Of a DNA stretch of 64,000 bases, positions 23,064 through 38,152 are shown piece by piece. The notes beneath the pieces were generated by a model that searched no databases, had not been told where the DNA came from, and saw only the letters and a program-made list of their open reading frames with translations. The position numbers and the translations under genes are program-made. Every line of letters starts with the position of its first letter. The stretch's first letter is position 1. The stretch is from Phallusia mammillata (Eukaryota; Chordata; Ascidiacea; Phlebobranchia; Ascidiidae): NCBI GenBank assembly GCA_003260075.1, contig QLIY01000181.1:132695-196694 (forward strand), written 5' to 3'.

Positions 23064-25008
23064 TCAGCCCAGCTGTAGCTGTACCACTTCGCCTGCACCA
23101 AAGGTAACTGAAATGAGATAAAATTCACAGTTAGATTGCAGATAACAAAAATCTATAGTCGAAACTTGTTTAACAAACTGGAGAGTTCGAAATCAGATCA
23201 AATAACATATAAATAAATCGACTTGTATGACATTTAAAAAACAATTCTACCTGCCAGTTGTCCAATTGCTATGTCGAACAAATACTCGTTTTCGTAGACG
23301 TAACCTTTTTGATCGTTTGTGGCATCAACAAGGCGGGTAAAATTTCCACAGCAATCTAATGAAATCTGATCCGGATGACTAATTAATTGCGACATATCCT
23401 CTGGTGTCTGCAATCAAGCAATAAATTGAGTATTACTGTATGCATAGTTTGGGTTCATATCGGTTGTGCGCTATGACGCAAGATTTGGGATTTCGTTTTT
23501 CAAAAACTGAAACATTTTTATATCTTTGTTTATTTTAATTTTACAGCACTACAAAAATAGCTTGTATTTACAAGTCTATTTTGTTTTCGAGTTGAAATCT
23601 TTCGCCTCGCGAACATCCTATTACGTTAGCAAACCCTTTAAATTGGCGCTTTGCTTTTACCACAATCGCAGTTGGGTTTTGATTTGACCGCATTAACATA
23701 CCAAGGATCACAAACATTTTTTTTCATGCAACCAGTGGCGACTCGTGCCTAAAATTTTAGCCTTTATTGAACATATATAAGTTGGCAATATATAGAAGGG
23801 GGGGGGGAAACTTTTTTAACAGACTAAAGGGTTCGAAATCAGATCTAATAACATATAAATAAATCGACTTGTATGACATTCAGAAAACAATCCTACCTGC
23901 CAGTTGTCCAATTGCAATGGCGAACAAATACTCCTCGTTTTCGTAGACGTAACCTTTTTGATCGTTTGTCGTATCAACAAGGCGGGTAAAATTGCCACAG
24001 CAATCTAATGAAATCTGATCCGGATCAGAGTTGCAAGCGGGCCCGAAATCTGAGCCCGAACCCGGCCCGAACCCGAAAGTATAAGCCCGAAGCCCGGCCC
24101 GAACCCGAAACGTTTTTGAGAAGCCCGTTTAGGCCCGAAATTTTGATTGACAGGCCTATCCAAAAAAGCCTTGCAACAAAGGATGAGAAAGAAAAAAGAG
24201 AAAGACAACAAACACAATAAATAATAGTAGACAATGGGGTAAACAACACGTTTTAGAGTAGAGTGGGCATTAGGTCAAAGCTAGAGACTTGTTACTTAGC
24301 TGAGTGATTTTATTAAAAAAAAATGGCGGACACGGAACTTAAAGTCAGGCCCGTTTTAAGCCCGTTTTCTCACAAATACCTAAGCCCGAACCCGGCCCGA
24401 ACCCGGCCCGAACCCGAACCCGGCCCGAAAAGCCCGGCCCGACTTGCAACTCTGATCCGGATGACTAATTAATTGCGAAATATCCTTTGGTGTCTGCAAT
24501 CAAGCAATAAATTGAGTATTACTGCATCCATAGTATGGGTTTATATCGGTTGTGCGCTATGACGCAAGATTTGGGATTTCGTTTTTCAAAAACTGAAACA
24601 TTTTTATATCTTTGTTTATTTTAATTTGACAGCACTACAAAAATAGCTTGTATTTTCCTATTACGTTAGCAAACCCTTTAAATTGGCGCTTTGCGTTTAC
24701 CGCAATCGCAGTTGGGTTTTGATTTGAACGTATTAACATACCAAGGATCACAAACATTTATTCTTTTCATGCAACTAAATACTTACAATAGCATACACAG
24801 GACTTTGTGTTGGCTCCACGGGCCACGTACCCCAAGGAGCTCGATCAACACCAAATATCTCAAACACTTTGAGGATGTACTCTACTTGTGCATTTCGAGC
24901 CTGATGATATCCTTGACGTGCAACAAAATCCATAGTTCCTGTACCCCAACCTTGACCAAATTTTGGTGAGATGATCATCAACAAGACAAGAACCCACATA
25001 AATGACAT
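23064..25008 (-). CDS. Unrecognised secreted protein, three exons, about 140 aa; two haplotypes in series
   Basis: Exon 1 is 25008-24787: signal peptide [20 protein letters not shown], then a mature region including [18 protein letters not shown]. Exon 2 is 23407-23251: TPEDMSQLISHPDQISLDCC, then GNFTRLVDATNDQKGY and FDIAIGQLA. Exon 3 is 23107-23064: VTFGAGEVVQLQLG-stop. They sum to 423 nt in frame. A second version of exon 2 lies at 24493-23897, past the G run at 23798; it has one extra in-frame codon and is interrupted by a MITE. The two stretches look like alternative alleles placed end to end. I recognise no domain. The vicinal CC and one N-glycosylation site (NFT) are visible. A near-identical exon 1 is also at 35099-34878. 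Confidence 0.7.
23798..23807. other. G-run spacer between two haplotypes
   Basis: Ten G bases join 23150-23797 to 23808-24760, which repeat the same intron-exon-intron segment with SNPs, a 3-nt coding indel and a MITE insertion in the second. Confidence 0.8.
24026..24454. mobile_element. hAT-type MITE inserted in a coding exon
   Basis: The ends CAGAGTTGCAAG and CTTGCAACTCTG are flanked by the perfect 8-bp target duplication ATCCGGAT (24018-24025 and 24455-24462). The uninterrupted allele at about 23370 has a single ATCCGGAT. The element is made of GGCCCGAACCC-type repeats around a unique core and has no transposase. It breaks exon 2 of the 140-aa secreted protein gene. Confidence 0.95.
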
Positions 25009-25175
25009 CGTTCTAAACCTATGTTTTAAATGCGTTAATAATGCAGAGATAGTTTTTCCTCAGGGCGTTCCTTTTACCACAAATCATTTTGACTAAATCC
25101 TGCGTGACAGGATTCTCTTATATATCCGTCCTGCTTGCCTTTTTTATGTATGATGAATGTCTTTTTGCTGTTTTC

Positions 25176-26005
25176 CCACGCAATTGAATAGTTTGATAAT
25201 TTTACATTCACAAACCTTTTACAGAAATAGTGAAGTAGATGTGCCATCGGTTTCGTTACAACTATAGCTTCCAAAGTGTAAAACGCTTTAAATATGTACC
25301 ATGCGAGTTACTGTATAGAGCACCACCATCAGTTACTTCAATGGTTGCTAAAGATGTGTCAAATTTGCATTAAAATTTATCCGTTCGTTTCACCTAAAAG
25401 CACAAAAATTACATCTGCTATTCTGATAAATGTACAATTAGTCAGGTTGTTCTCGTTAACAAACAATGTTTCAAAACATTGCTAAATATAAGTCTTCATG
25501 TTAAATAGGTAATTGCGAAAGTGAATGTGTGGTCGTATGTGCGGTGTCACCTTTCTACTTACATTTGGAATATATACGAACGATAATTTACGTCTTAATT
25601 TATTACACATTAATTGTTTTAAAACACTATGCCGCAAGGAAACAAATTGCCACTTGCGGTTCCGGAGCTGCTGGTTGTCGAAATTTGGAAGAATGATAGG
25701 GGGGGGGGGGGGGGGGGGGGGGGTTCTTCTGGCAGGCGCCAATATGATAAATTAATGCTATATGTTTACCATCCTTTTGGACGAGATGGTTGGTAAATGA
25801 AACAATATATTTTCCATCATGAATACTTTTAAAACTATACTTTTAGCGTAGCTCCCGGCGGATGTTGATGTGATCATTTATCCATCGTTGCATTTCATTG
25901 CTAAACACAAACTTAGGTTGCATGAACAAAAACAGTGCGTTTTCAATAACGGGGTTTTCTGTTGCAGCGGCGCCGGTGCGGCTTTTTAATCCTTCAAGAT
26001 CCGAT
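25176..26005. other. Intergenic with a long poly-G run
   Basis: No exon recognised. A 35-nt G run lies at 25699-25733; unlike the 10-nt spacers it has no obvious duplicated flank. Confidence 0.5.
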
Positions 26006-28440
<2,435 letters not shown>

Positions 28441-28937
28441 GCTAATGCTCAAGGTTTATGCAGGAAATATCACATTGACAATTGGTTATCAGGAAAAGAA
28501 CAATGACGTTTTGCGTTTTTTTTTGCGTGTGCATGAGAATAGATGCTCCCGTTTGACTCGAGTAAGAGGCTAGTGCTTCCGATTGACCCGTGTGCTTTTA
28601 CGTCTGTTATTGTTATCTTTTTACTGGGTATTCGTCTCCGCTCGTTTTCACATCATCTGCAAGACTTTAAAATCTAGCGGAACCAGCAGAATTTTTCGAA
28701 CTGCACAGATGTTTTGCATTAGGAACAAACATGAACAATGCATATTAGTTGCTAATCGAAATATTTCAATATTTTATTCCAGGTAGCTTGTAACCAAAAA
28801 GTACCTTTATACGTAAATGAAGTTTCAAATAAATGTATAAACTACCACTTTAACCAGTTCTGCCCGACTTAATTATACTTCTTAGATATAAGTATTAATG
28901 TCAAGTGGGTGTAGTGTTTATTCATTTACATTTTCAG

Positions 28938-29060
28938 GGGTGCCCAACACGTGGATCGCGATCGACTGGTTGAACTCAAGACTGATATCAAGTCGATCTC
29001 GAAAGATTTTCAAGATAATTTAAAGTGGTTGTTTCGTAAAGTTTTTTAGGAATGTTGCTG
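28938..29060. mobile_element. Possible hAT terminus
   Basis: CAGGGGTGCCCAACACGTGG resembles the termini of hAT elements, followed by a GATCGCGATCGAC segment. No opposite end was found. Confidence 0.35.
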
Positions 29061-29119
29061 TACATAGATGACCTTGCTATGAGAATTAATCATTTCGATA
29101 TGTTTACACCACAAATACT

Positions 29120-29690
29120 TAGAGGGTGCTTTGTTGCGTCACGAAAGTAATAGTTGCACGACAAATAAACACCAGCACTGTCGCGCCCATTGCACTGTCG
29201 GCGATTTCAACATCCTTTCACTCCAAACAGCAAGGGTCACCTGCAATCACATCAGACAAGATCCCCAAATATTTTGCAGTTATTATATTTTTCAATCAGA
29301 TCAAAGCAACTTCCTCCATTAATGCAAGGATCAGGGACACAATTATTAATATCTACAAAAAAAAAACTATTAACCAATGACCAAAGCCAAGTGTAGGCCT
29401 ATAATGTTTCCAAATGTCTTGAATCATTGGGTACCGAAATGGTCATTTTATGAGTAACGTCTAAAACTAAATTTCATATATTACATTGATTAATAATAAC
29501 ATAGCATGCTATATCTATTTCACGTAAGCCTACTGTGTTAAAATAAAAGTTCGCAGGACATACAAACTGCGTGATTGAGAAGTTAAGCTAAGAAAACTTC
29601 GTGTCTACACATTGCTGTGTTGTATGACGTACAAACCTGTACGGTTGTTCATATTGCTACAGTACTCGTAACAATGTTTTTTCCCATTTT
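29120..29690 (-). pseudogene. Decayed third LCCL-EGF-F5/8C copy
   Basis: In minus-strand order: an LCCL remnant with FSITQFVCPAN-like sequence at 29550-29660, an EGF remnant at 29345-29290 (DINNCVPDPCINGGSCFDLI), and a scrap of discoidin (IADSAMGA) near 29200. Internal introns are lost or unrecognisable and frames are broken. It shows the tandem array once had at least three members. Confidence 0.65.
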
Positions 29691-29699
29691 TCACTAATG

Positions 29700-31440
<1,741 letters not shown>

Positions 31441-31444
31441 AGGT

Positions 31445-34400
31445 TTAACAAGTCAAATACTCGAGACGAACTGCAATGTGATTGCGCCACTTCATTGCCA
31501 CAAGACGAAGTTTAACGGCAAATATCGGTGGTTCAAACCGGTTGGTCACGTGGGTGTCCCTGTTGGTGTTTCCGTCGAACAACTGCAAACAATATTCGGT
31601 TTTTAGTTTTACAACCGTAAAACTAACTAGCTAGGTGCAACGACTGTACACGAAATTGACAAGTAACATTAGGTAATTAAATGAAGGCCATGCAATGGGT
31701 AACAGTCGATGCGCCACATTAGGTCCCAGATGACTCACGTGTATGAGCCAATGTGTTATTAATGTTAAAAATAGCAAATAAATAAGTTTGCGTATAAGTT
31801 TTTCATTGTTGCTTTTAAGCTAAACATATACTACTGAAAAGAATTGATCAAAGTAGAATAAGTTTTATTCCGGAACCCAAAATTTTGTTGTTAGTTCTAA
31901 CGTAGCCACGAAATTAAAGGCTAATAAAAAATCAGGATACAAAATATTGCACAGTTTACCAAAGCTTTTTCAGTAGATTAATTATGTAGCCGATACTTGA
32001 GGAGTCTCTCGGCGGACTCCTAGCGCCGGGCTGCAACTGTTTTATTACACCAACAGCAATGCAGCTTACTTTTATCACTGCTGCGGAGTAGCTTATAACA
32101 GTTGGTGCCTTGTTTTTGGTACAAACCAGCGCCCGTCATCAAAATTTATTCAGTTGTTAAAAGTAGTGGTTAAAACTGCTTGCCCCAGTATGTTTTACTC
32201 TTAATGGTCCTACCTCCTACTACAAGATTTCTTTATTGTTTAGTGTTGTTTCGGAAGAATAGTACCTGATTTTGTGGGCTTTCTACAAGCAAGCTTATAA
32301 ACTATTGAAAGGTTCAAAGTGGAACTAGTTGCCTTGGCTTGTCCCTGAGAGTCGGTGACAAATTTCCATTGAGTCATGGCTGCCTCCAAGTACGAGATCT
32401 TGTATTGAGTTATCCATTGCCATAAAGTTTTAGCACTGGCACCCTGTGTAATAACTCCAGTAATCCTAGTTGATTGGTTCAAGGCAACTTCAATCCATTG
32501 ACCTTTAGCATCTGGAATTGGATGTACATCGAGTTTTATCAGTAAACTTACCCCCTTCGCTACACCTTTTTACATTGATCGAACTTATCAAATGATGCAC
32601 TGCAGAATTTTGGTCCACGTTCAACGCTGGCCTTAATTCATCATTTGCCATACAAAATACATAAATCTAATCAGTTAATACTATCAGGGTGGCCAATCAC
32701 ATATTGCTAAAACACCGCTACATTTTTTTCAAACGGCTTTTTTTCACTATAACACTAAACAGTAAAAAAACAGTAAAATCAGAGGTGTTCCCTTCAGGAA
32801 GGGTACCCATAACTAATACTTTTTCCAGATGCCCAGAATGCTTTTTGGTGACCAGTCTTATCAAGTCTGCCGTATCTAGCTGCATAATCGTTATGGTATC
32901 TGGATGAAGCGGTCATTGCGCTGTCGGGAATATTACCATTCTTTACCCCTAACAGGCAACCTGAAATTATACGCAATGTACGTTAATTGGGTTTCAGTAA
33001 TGAAAACCGATATTTTACCTTGAATTACCCATTACAAAAGTTCATGCAAGTTGACAACGGGTGAATTTATTTTAACTTACGTATTTCACAGTTATTCCCT
33101 CTATATCCATCAGGACAAACGCACCGATATTCTCCAATCAGATCAGCGCACGTCCCTCCATTGACACATGGATCAGGTACACAGTCGTTAATATCTGCAA
33201 TAAATACCTTATAACTGATGTCAAAAGTGTACCAATTAGGTCAATAATGTTTTTTAATGTGTTAATTAGCTTTTACATTCAAAACTAGAGTTGACAATTT
33301 ATATAGACACTATAATAACATACCGTTCATCCGTTTGGCAATTTGTTTCATGTAAACGAATTATAGAGCCTATACTACAAATATGTTTTTCCGCACATTT
33401 GGTTTAGGGGGCTATTGTGCACAGATTTTGCGCACTTTGTTCATGTTTAATCATTTTGTTGGTGGATATGAAAAGTATAAAAAGATTTCAAACCTTCGAA
33501 TGTGAACCAAGGTTGTTGAAAGTTACACGGATAAAGTGTGCTTGCGTTGTTTATCAATGTGTCGTTTTTGTTCCAACGTCCGTATGTGTAGAATGTAACG
33601 AAGCCTCCAGNAGTGGTCCATGATGACTTTTTGGGTGGTCCACAGGACGTCCAATAAATTTGTTAAGAAACTGGAGATGATTGCATATTACATATTGAAA
33701 GAGTATCAAAATGTGAGCTGTTTTAAAATTGTGTCTCACTTCTTATCGGTAGTGAAAATCGGTTTTAAAGAATTATGTTTTAAGTCTAAATGGTTGTTTC
33801 GTATGCATACTTCAATCTTGCTTCAAAAAGAAGCGGTCCACGATTTTATTTTTACTGGGCCGGGGGTCCATGGCCCGAAACGAGTTGAGAACCACTGCAC
33901 TAAAGTCTTTAGTTGTGTGGGGGGGGGGANNNNNNNNNNNNNNNNNNNNNNNNNNNNNNNNNNNNNNNNNNNNNNNNNNNNNNNNNNNNNNNNNNNNNNN
34001 NNNNNNNNNNNNNNNNNNNNNNNNNNNNNNNNNNNNNNNNNNNNNNNNNNNNNNNNNNNNNNNNNNNNNNNNNNNNNNNNNNNNNNNNNNNNNNNNNNNN
34101 NNNNNNNNNNNNNNNNNNNNNNNNNNNNNNNNNNNNNNNNNNNNNNNNNNNNNNNNNNNNNNNNNNNNNNNNNNNNNNNNNNNNNNNNNNNNNNNNNNNN
34201 NNNNNNNNNNNNNNNNNNNNNNNNNNNNNNNNNNNNNNNNNNNNNNNNNNNNNNNNNNNNNNNNNNNNNNNNNNNNNNNNNNNNNNNNNNNNNNNNNNNN
34301 NNNNNNNNNNNNNNNNNNNNNNNNNNNNNNNNNNNNNNNNNNNNNNNNNNNNNNNNNNNNNNNNNNNNNNNNNNNNNNNNNNNNNNNNNNNNNNNNNNNN

Positions 34401-35955
34401 NNNNNNNNNNNNNNNNNNNNNNNNNNNNNNNNNNCGGGCCGTATGTTGCCCACCCCTGCTCCAGACGATGCTATTTGGAAAACACAAAACTCACATTAAA
34501 ATCGTTTGTTAAAAAATAGCAAGTTTCTACCTACTGCAACTGAATACAAAAGTATATGAACTGATGTTTAATCTGGCCTTTTCATGGAAATTCTTACCTT
34601 TAAGTTTTCCGACCTTTATAGCCGCTGCACACACCGAACTGTTTAAATAAAAACCCAAGCTCCCACAAGAATAACTGGCAGCGCGACATTGTGCTGGGCA
34701 GTGCAGCTTCGTAATTGGATCGTCACTCCCCCCCCCCCTTGTATTTTCCTATTACGTTAGCAAACCCTTTAAATTGGCGCTTTGCGTTTACCGCAATCGC
34801 AGTTGGGTTTTGATTTGAACGTATTAACATACCAAGGATCACAAACATTTATTCTTTTCATGCAACTAAATACTTACAATAGCATACACAGGACTTTGTG
34901 TTGGCTCCACGGGCCACGTACCCCAAGGAGCTCGATCAACACCAAATATCTCAAACACTTTGAGGATGTACTCTACTTGTGCATTTCGAGCCTGATGATA
35001 TCCTTGACGTGCAACAAAATCCATAGTTCCTGTACCCCAACCTTGACCAAGTTTTGGTGAGATGATCATCAACAAGACAAGAACCCACATAAATGACATC
35101 GTTCTAAACCTATGTTTCAAATGCGTATAATGCAGAGATAGTTTTTTCCCAGGGCCCCCGCAGATCATTTGACTAAATCCTGCGTGACAGGATTCTCTTA
35201 TATATACGCCCTGCTTGCCTTTTTTATGTATGATGAATGTCTTTTTGCTGTTTTCTCACCCTCCGTAATTAGTCGTCCTTTCTAAACTGGATCAGTCATT
35301 AGCGTTGGTTTTGTAACAATTGAAACGTATAAACGGAAAAGTTATGCTCAAGATACAAAGCATGGCATTAGCTTAAAACTGTGAAATGTCTTCAGACGTA
35401 AACAAATTATACAGAAGCATTGCTTTTGCCATAAATCGTTTTATTTTACTTGTCTACAAATATATGTAGTTCATTTTTTTGAGACATTGAACTTACTTGC
35501 GAACGAGTACGACACGTTTTTATTTCCACATGTTTTGCTGGTAACTCCGTTCACAATGCCACCCTTGTAACTTTTTCTACCTAACGTCTGATAAACCCCT
35601 ACTAGACCTCCGGAATCTAATGAAATTAGTAAAACAGTAAAAAAATCAGTAAAGTGAATTGTGTTACTTCAAACTTTTAGAGAACAAAACGTTTGCCAAT
35701 CTTACCATCGATTATTTGTTCTTGCATTGCGGCCAGGCAGATGGAACCTTGAGAATACACACCACTTCCACATAATGTTGAGTGTTGCTTCCAACAGTTC
35801 GCAGGACACACAAACTTTGTGATTGAGAAATTGAGATGGGAAAACTCCGTGTCACAAGTTACTGTGGTGTACGACGTACAAACCAGTACGGTTGTACACA
35901 AAAGAAGCCCCCAAAAACATATTACTGCTTTATTTAAAGCCCATTCTGCACCCAT
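31445..35955 (-). CDS. LCCL-LCCL-EGF-F5/8C secreted protein, copy 2
   Basis: Exons: 35955-35706 (signal peptide [20 protein letters not shown] and LCCL1 first half), 35616-35497 (LCCL1 second half), 34727-34598 (LCCL2 first half: [32 protein letters not shown]), about 33608-33501 (LCCL2 second half: [18 protein letters not shown]), 33194-33081 (cb[34 protein letters not shown]), 32960-32820, 32511-32333 and 31582-31445 (F5/8C, ending EYLTC-stop). All internal introns are phase 1, the last phase 0. LCCL and F5/8C modules occur together in animal extracellular proteins such as the DCBLD family and limulus factor C relatives; two LCCL plus EGF plus F5/8C is not an arrangement I can name. The acceptor of the fourth exon is lost at an N (33611), and the third exon begins at a C-run join, so the middle of the model depends on the assembly. 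The penultimate intron appears to use a GC donor. Confidence 0.75.
33612..33905. mobile_element. hAT-like remnant ending beside the N gap
   Basis: A block starting AGTGGTCCATGATGAC and ending GAGTTGAGAACCACTG has inverted hAT-like ends (GTGGTCC and GAACCACTG). It sits between LCCL2 exons, next to an N that replaces the splice acceptor. Confidence 0.5.
33919..33928. other. G-run spacer next to an assembly gap
   Basis: Ten G bases immediately before the gap. Confidence 0.7.
33930..34434. other. Assembly gap (505 N)
   Basis: Run of N. The sequence after it (GGGCCGTATGTTGCCCACCCCTG) looks like another hAT-type terminus, so the gap probably spans repeats. Confidence 0.95.
34728..34738. other. 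C-run spacer at a misjoin
   Basis: Eleven C bases separate the truncated LCCL2 exon of copy 2 from a near-identical copy of 24648-25175. Confidence 0.75.
34741..35260 (-). other. Second copy of exon 1 of the 140-aa secreted protein
   Basis: Near-identical to 24648-25175, with one amino-acid change (PKLGQG for PKFGQG) in exon 1 (35099-34878). It begins directly after a C-run spacer and lies inside the LCCL gene. A misplaced haplotype contig is more likely than a true duplication. Confidence 0.65.
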
Positions 35956-36124
35956 AATTTACTTATGCTTATGTTTATGCACAACACATATAAATTTCTG
36001 TTATCAGCTTACTACATACAAGGCTATAGGTCCTCGCTTTGGTCTCAGTATGCTAACTTCCGCATTGTACACGTTTTTGTTCTGTGAATTGGTAGCGTTA
36101 CTAACGATTCTAACGCACTTCTAA

Positions 36125-37380
36125 AGACTTCCGCATCCTGAAAATCAACCATATGCCCAGTGTCTACGTAATGTTTTTGACACGTCAAGTGTGTTGTTTG
36201 TGTTTTATCTCAAAAGAAAACATGTGTTTTGCATCATACTTGACATGTCAAAACACTGCTTAAGCAAGGGGCATGAGGTGAATTTTATTTTGTTTTGTTT
36301 TCCATTTTGTAGCGTGGCGAAAACATCAAGCCAACCAACAGTTTTGCTTTTGTCGTAGCTTCTGTTTTCCACTCTTCCTGCTTATCGGTGTTCTTTAGCG
36401 TACAGCTTTTGACGTGTGTGCCTGTTACAGATAAGTCTTGACCTGCTGTTGTTCGCCATGCATTTAAGTGGCATTCATAATAGTTTAACACTTTATTTTG
36501 TTGTGTTTTATTTACTTTTATTCATCTTTTATTACATTTTGTCCTTAGGTTTTGTGGGAACTGAATACTTCGGTAAATATATATTCCATGTAAACTTATT
36601 GACTAATCCTGCTACTTGAAAATCGTTTTCCGTTTTCAGTTATTTATTGTCACAAACAATTATTGTCAATGCTGTCTGTTGGAGGGTCTGTGCAAACAGG
36701 TCGTCGTATTTTAGGGATTAACCAATAAGGTTAATATTTTGGAATATTCGGTCCAAGTGATGCCGACATTGGCAAAATCAACAAATTTAGTATAAGCTGC
36801 ACCATCATCTTATTGGTTTGTTTGTTGGACCACATTGTCAAAAAGCATGTCCCTTGAGCATATAGATACTCTGATATATTCTACATCGAATCTAACGTTT
36901 TGTAGTGATGAATGTTTATTGCAATTGCCGAGACTGTGTAACAATAGTTGCGGCAGAAATTATTACAATAAAAATTTTAAATTTTTTTTTGGATAAACTG
37001 TAGTCTGATACATGTCCTTGGTGCTTTTTTTCCTTTCCCTTTTCTGCACCCATTATTTTATTCCTTATCCAATATTTTCCGCATAATACATTTTTTCACT
37101 TTCATCTCAATTCGTGCCCACGTTTGTCTCTACGAAACTTTTGTTTTACACATAATAGCACAGTTTTGTCCTTAAAACCAAAACGCTTTGCATCTTGTAC
37201 AAGTTGGGATTGCATAAACTTTTTAGTGTGTAGGTCAGTGTTAAATGGCGTTCAGAAGTGCGCATTGATTGGTGCTTGGGGTGTGAACACGACAACATTG
37301 CATCAGACGTAGCCTACTGCAAAGCAAAAACTGGTTGACAATAAAGCCTAAAATTTGTTGTTAAACAAAAATATTTCAAA
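36125..37380. other. Intergenic, nothing recognised
   Basis: No supported exons or repeats. Confidence 0.4.
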
Positions 37381-37397
37381 ATGTATTTCAATTTAAG

Positions 37398-37569
37398 ATG
37401 GCACTTGTGACATCAAAGGAGCTTGAAAACGACCAACGAGCTTGACGGTGGGTTTTCGCTAAAATCACTCGATAACTTTTGCAATATGTACATGATGGCA
37501 AATTATTCCGCAACCCCAACGTTGAGCCATTTGGAAACAACAACAGTCTTTTTCTTTCAGCAAACAGGG
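37398..37569 (+). pseudogene. Fragment of a SUEL-discoidin gene (linker exons)
   Basis: 37398-37447 matches the linker exon 19037-18987 (DGTCD..., TNELDG) but has one base deleted, creating a stop. About 37520-37569 matches the 45-nt exon 18902-18858 (FGNNNSLFLSANRG). Orientation is plus. Lectin and discoidin exons are not seen nearby, so this is a relic. Confidence 0.65.
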
Positions 37570-38090
37570 GTAATGTTGTATGCCTTGGCTTCCACTCTAA
37601 ACTTTATTCCACTCTCCAAATGACCTCATGATTTTCCGGTTAGAAATCGGAACATTTAATTTGATGCACACACAAAAAACATGTTTAACTTTATTCTTGC
37701 TTGCTTTACATGCCCTACCAAGTTTTGTTTGCCAGACCAAGTAAACTTTTGTGTTTACTAATGGTTAAGTTCTGTGCGGATATAGATTTTACACAAATTT
37801 ACGTAGAAGAATAAATAGTTGCAATAAATTTGTTGCCAAAAGAGTTGTATGTAAGTTAGGTTTTTGCTTTTCGAGTTTTAAGTTAATTCCAAGATTGATA
37901 GAAAACACATGTTGTCCATTTCATTTTACACTAGACAACCTTAAGGCCACACTTGTGTCCAAAATGTGAAGCGGGTATAAGGAAAACGCATAAATCATAT
38001 ATTTTTGAAATTTGTTTTGTTTGGTCAAATTTATTTTACTATTGTGCTTAACATTTGAGCATAACTATGAAAGCAAAATTGCCTTTATAT

Positions 38091-38152
38091 GTAGATTTAT
38101 TACTTCAAACTCAACATCTGGTGTAGATTTATTACTTCAAACTCAACATCGA
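38091..38152 (+). repeat. Two-unit tandem repeat of about 31 bp
   Basis: TAGATTTATTACTTCAAACT plus 11 further bases is repeated directly, without a spacer. Confidence 0.8.

Noticed and set aside
33620-34519. Long open frames spanning the N gap
   Set aside because: Most of their length is N; the flanks are hAT-like repeat sequence.
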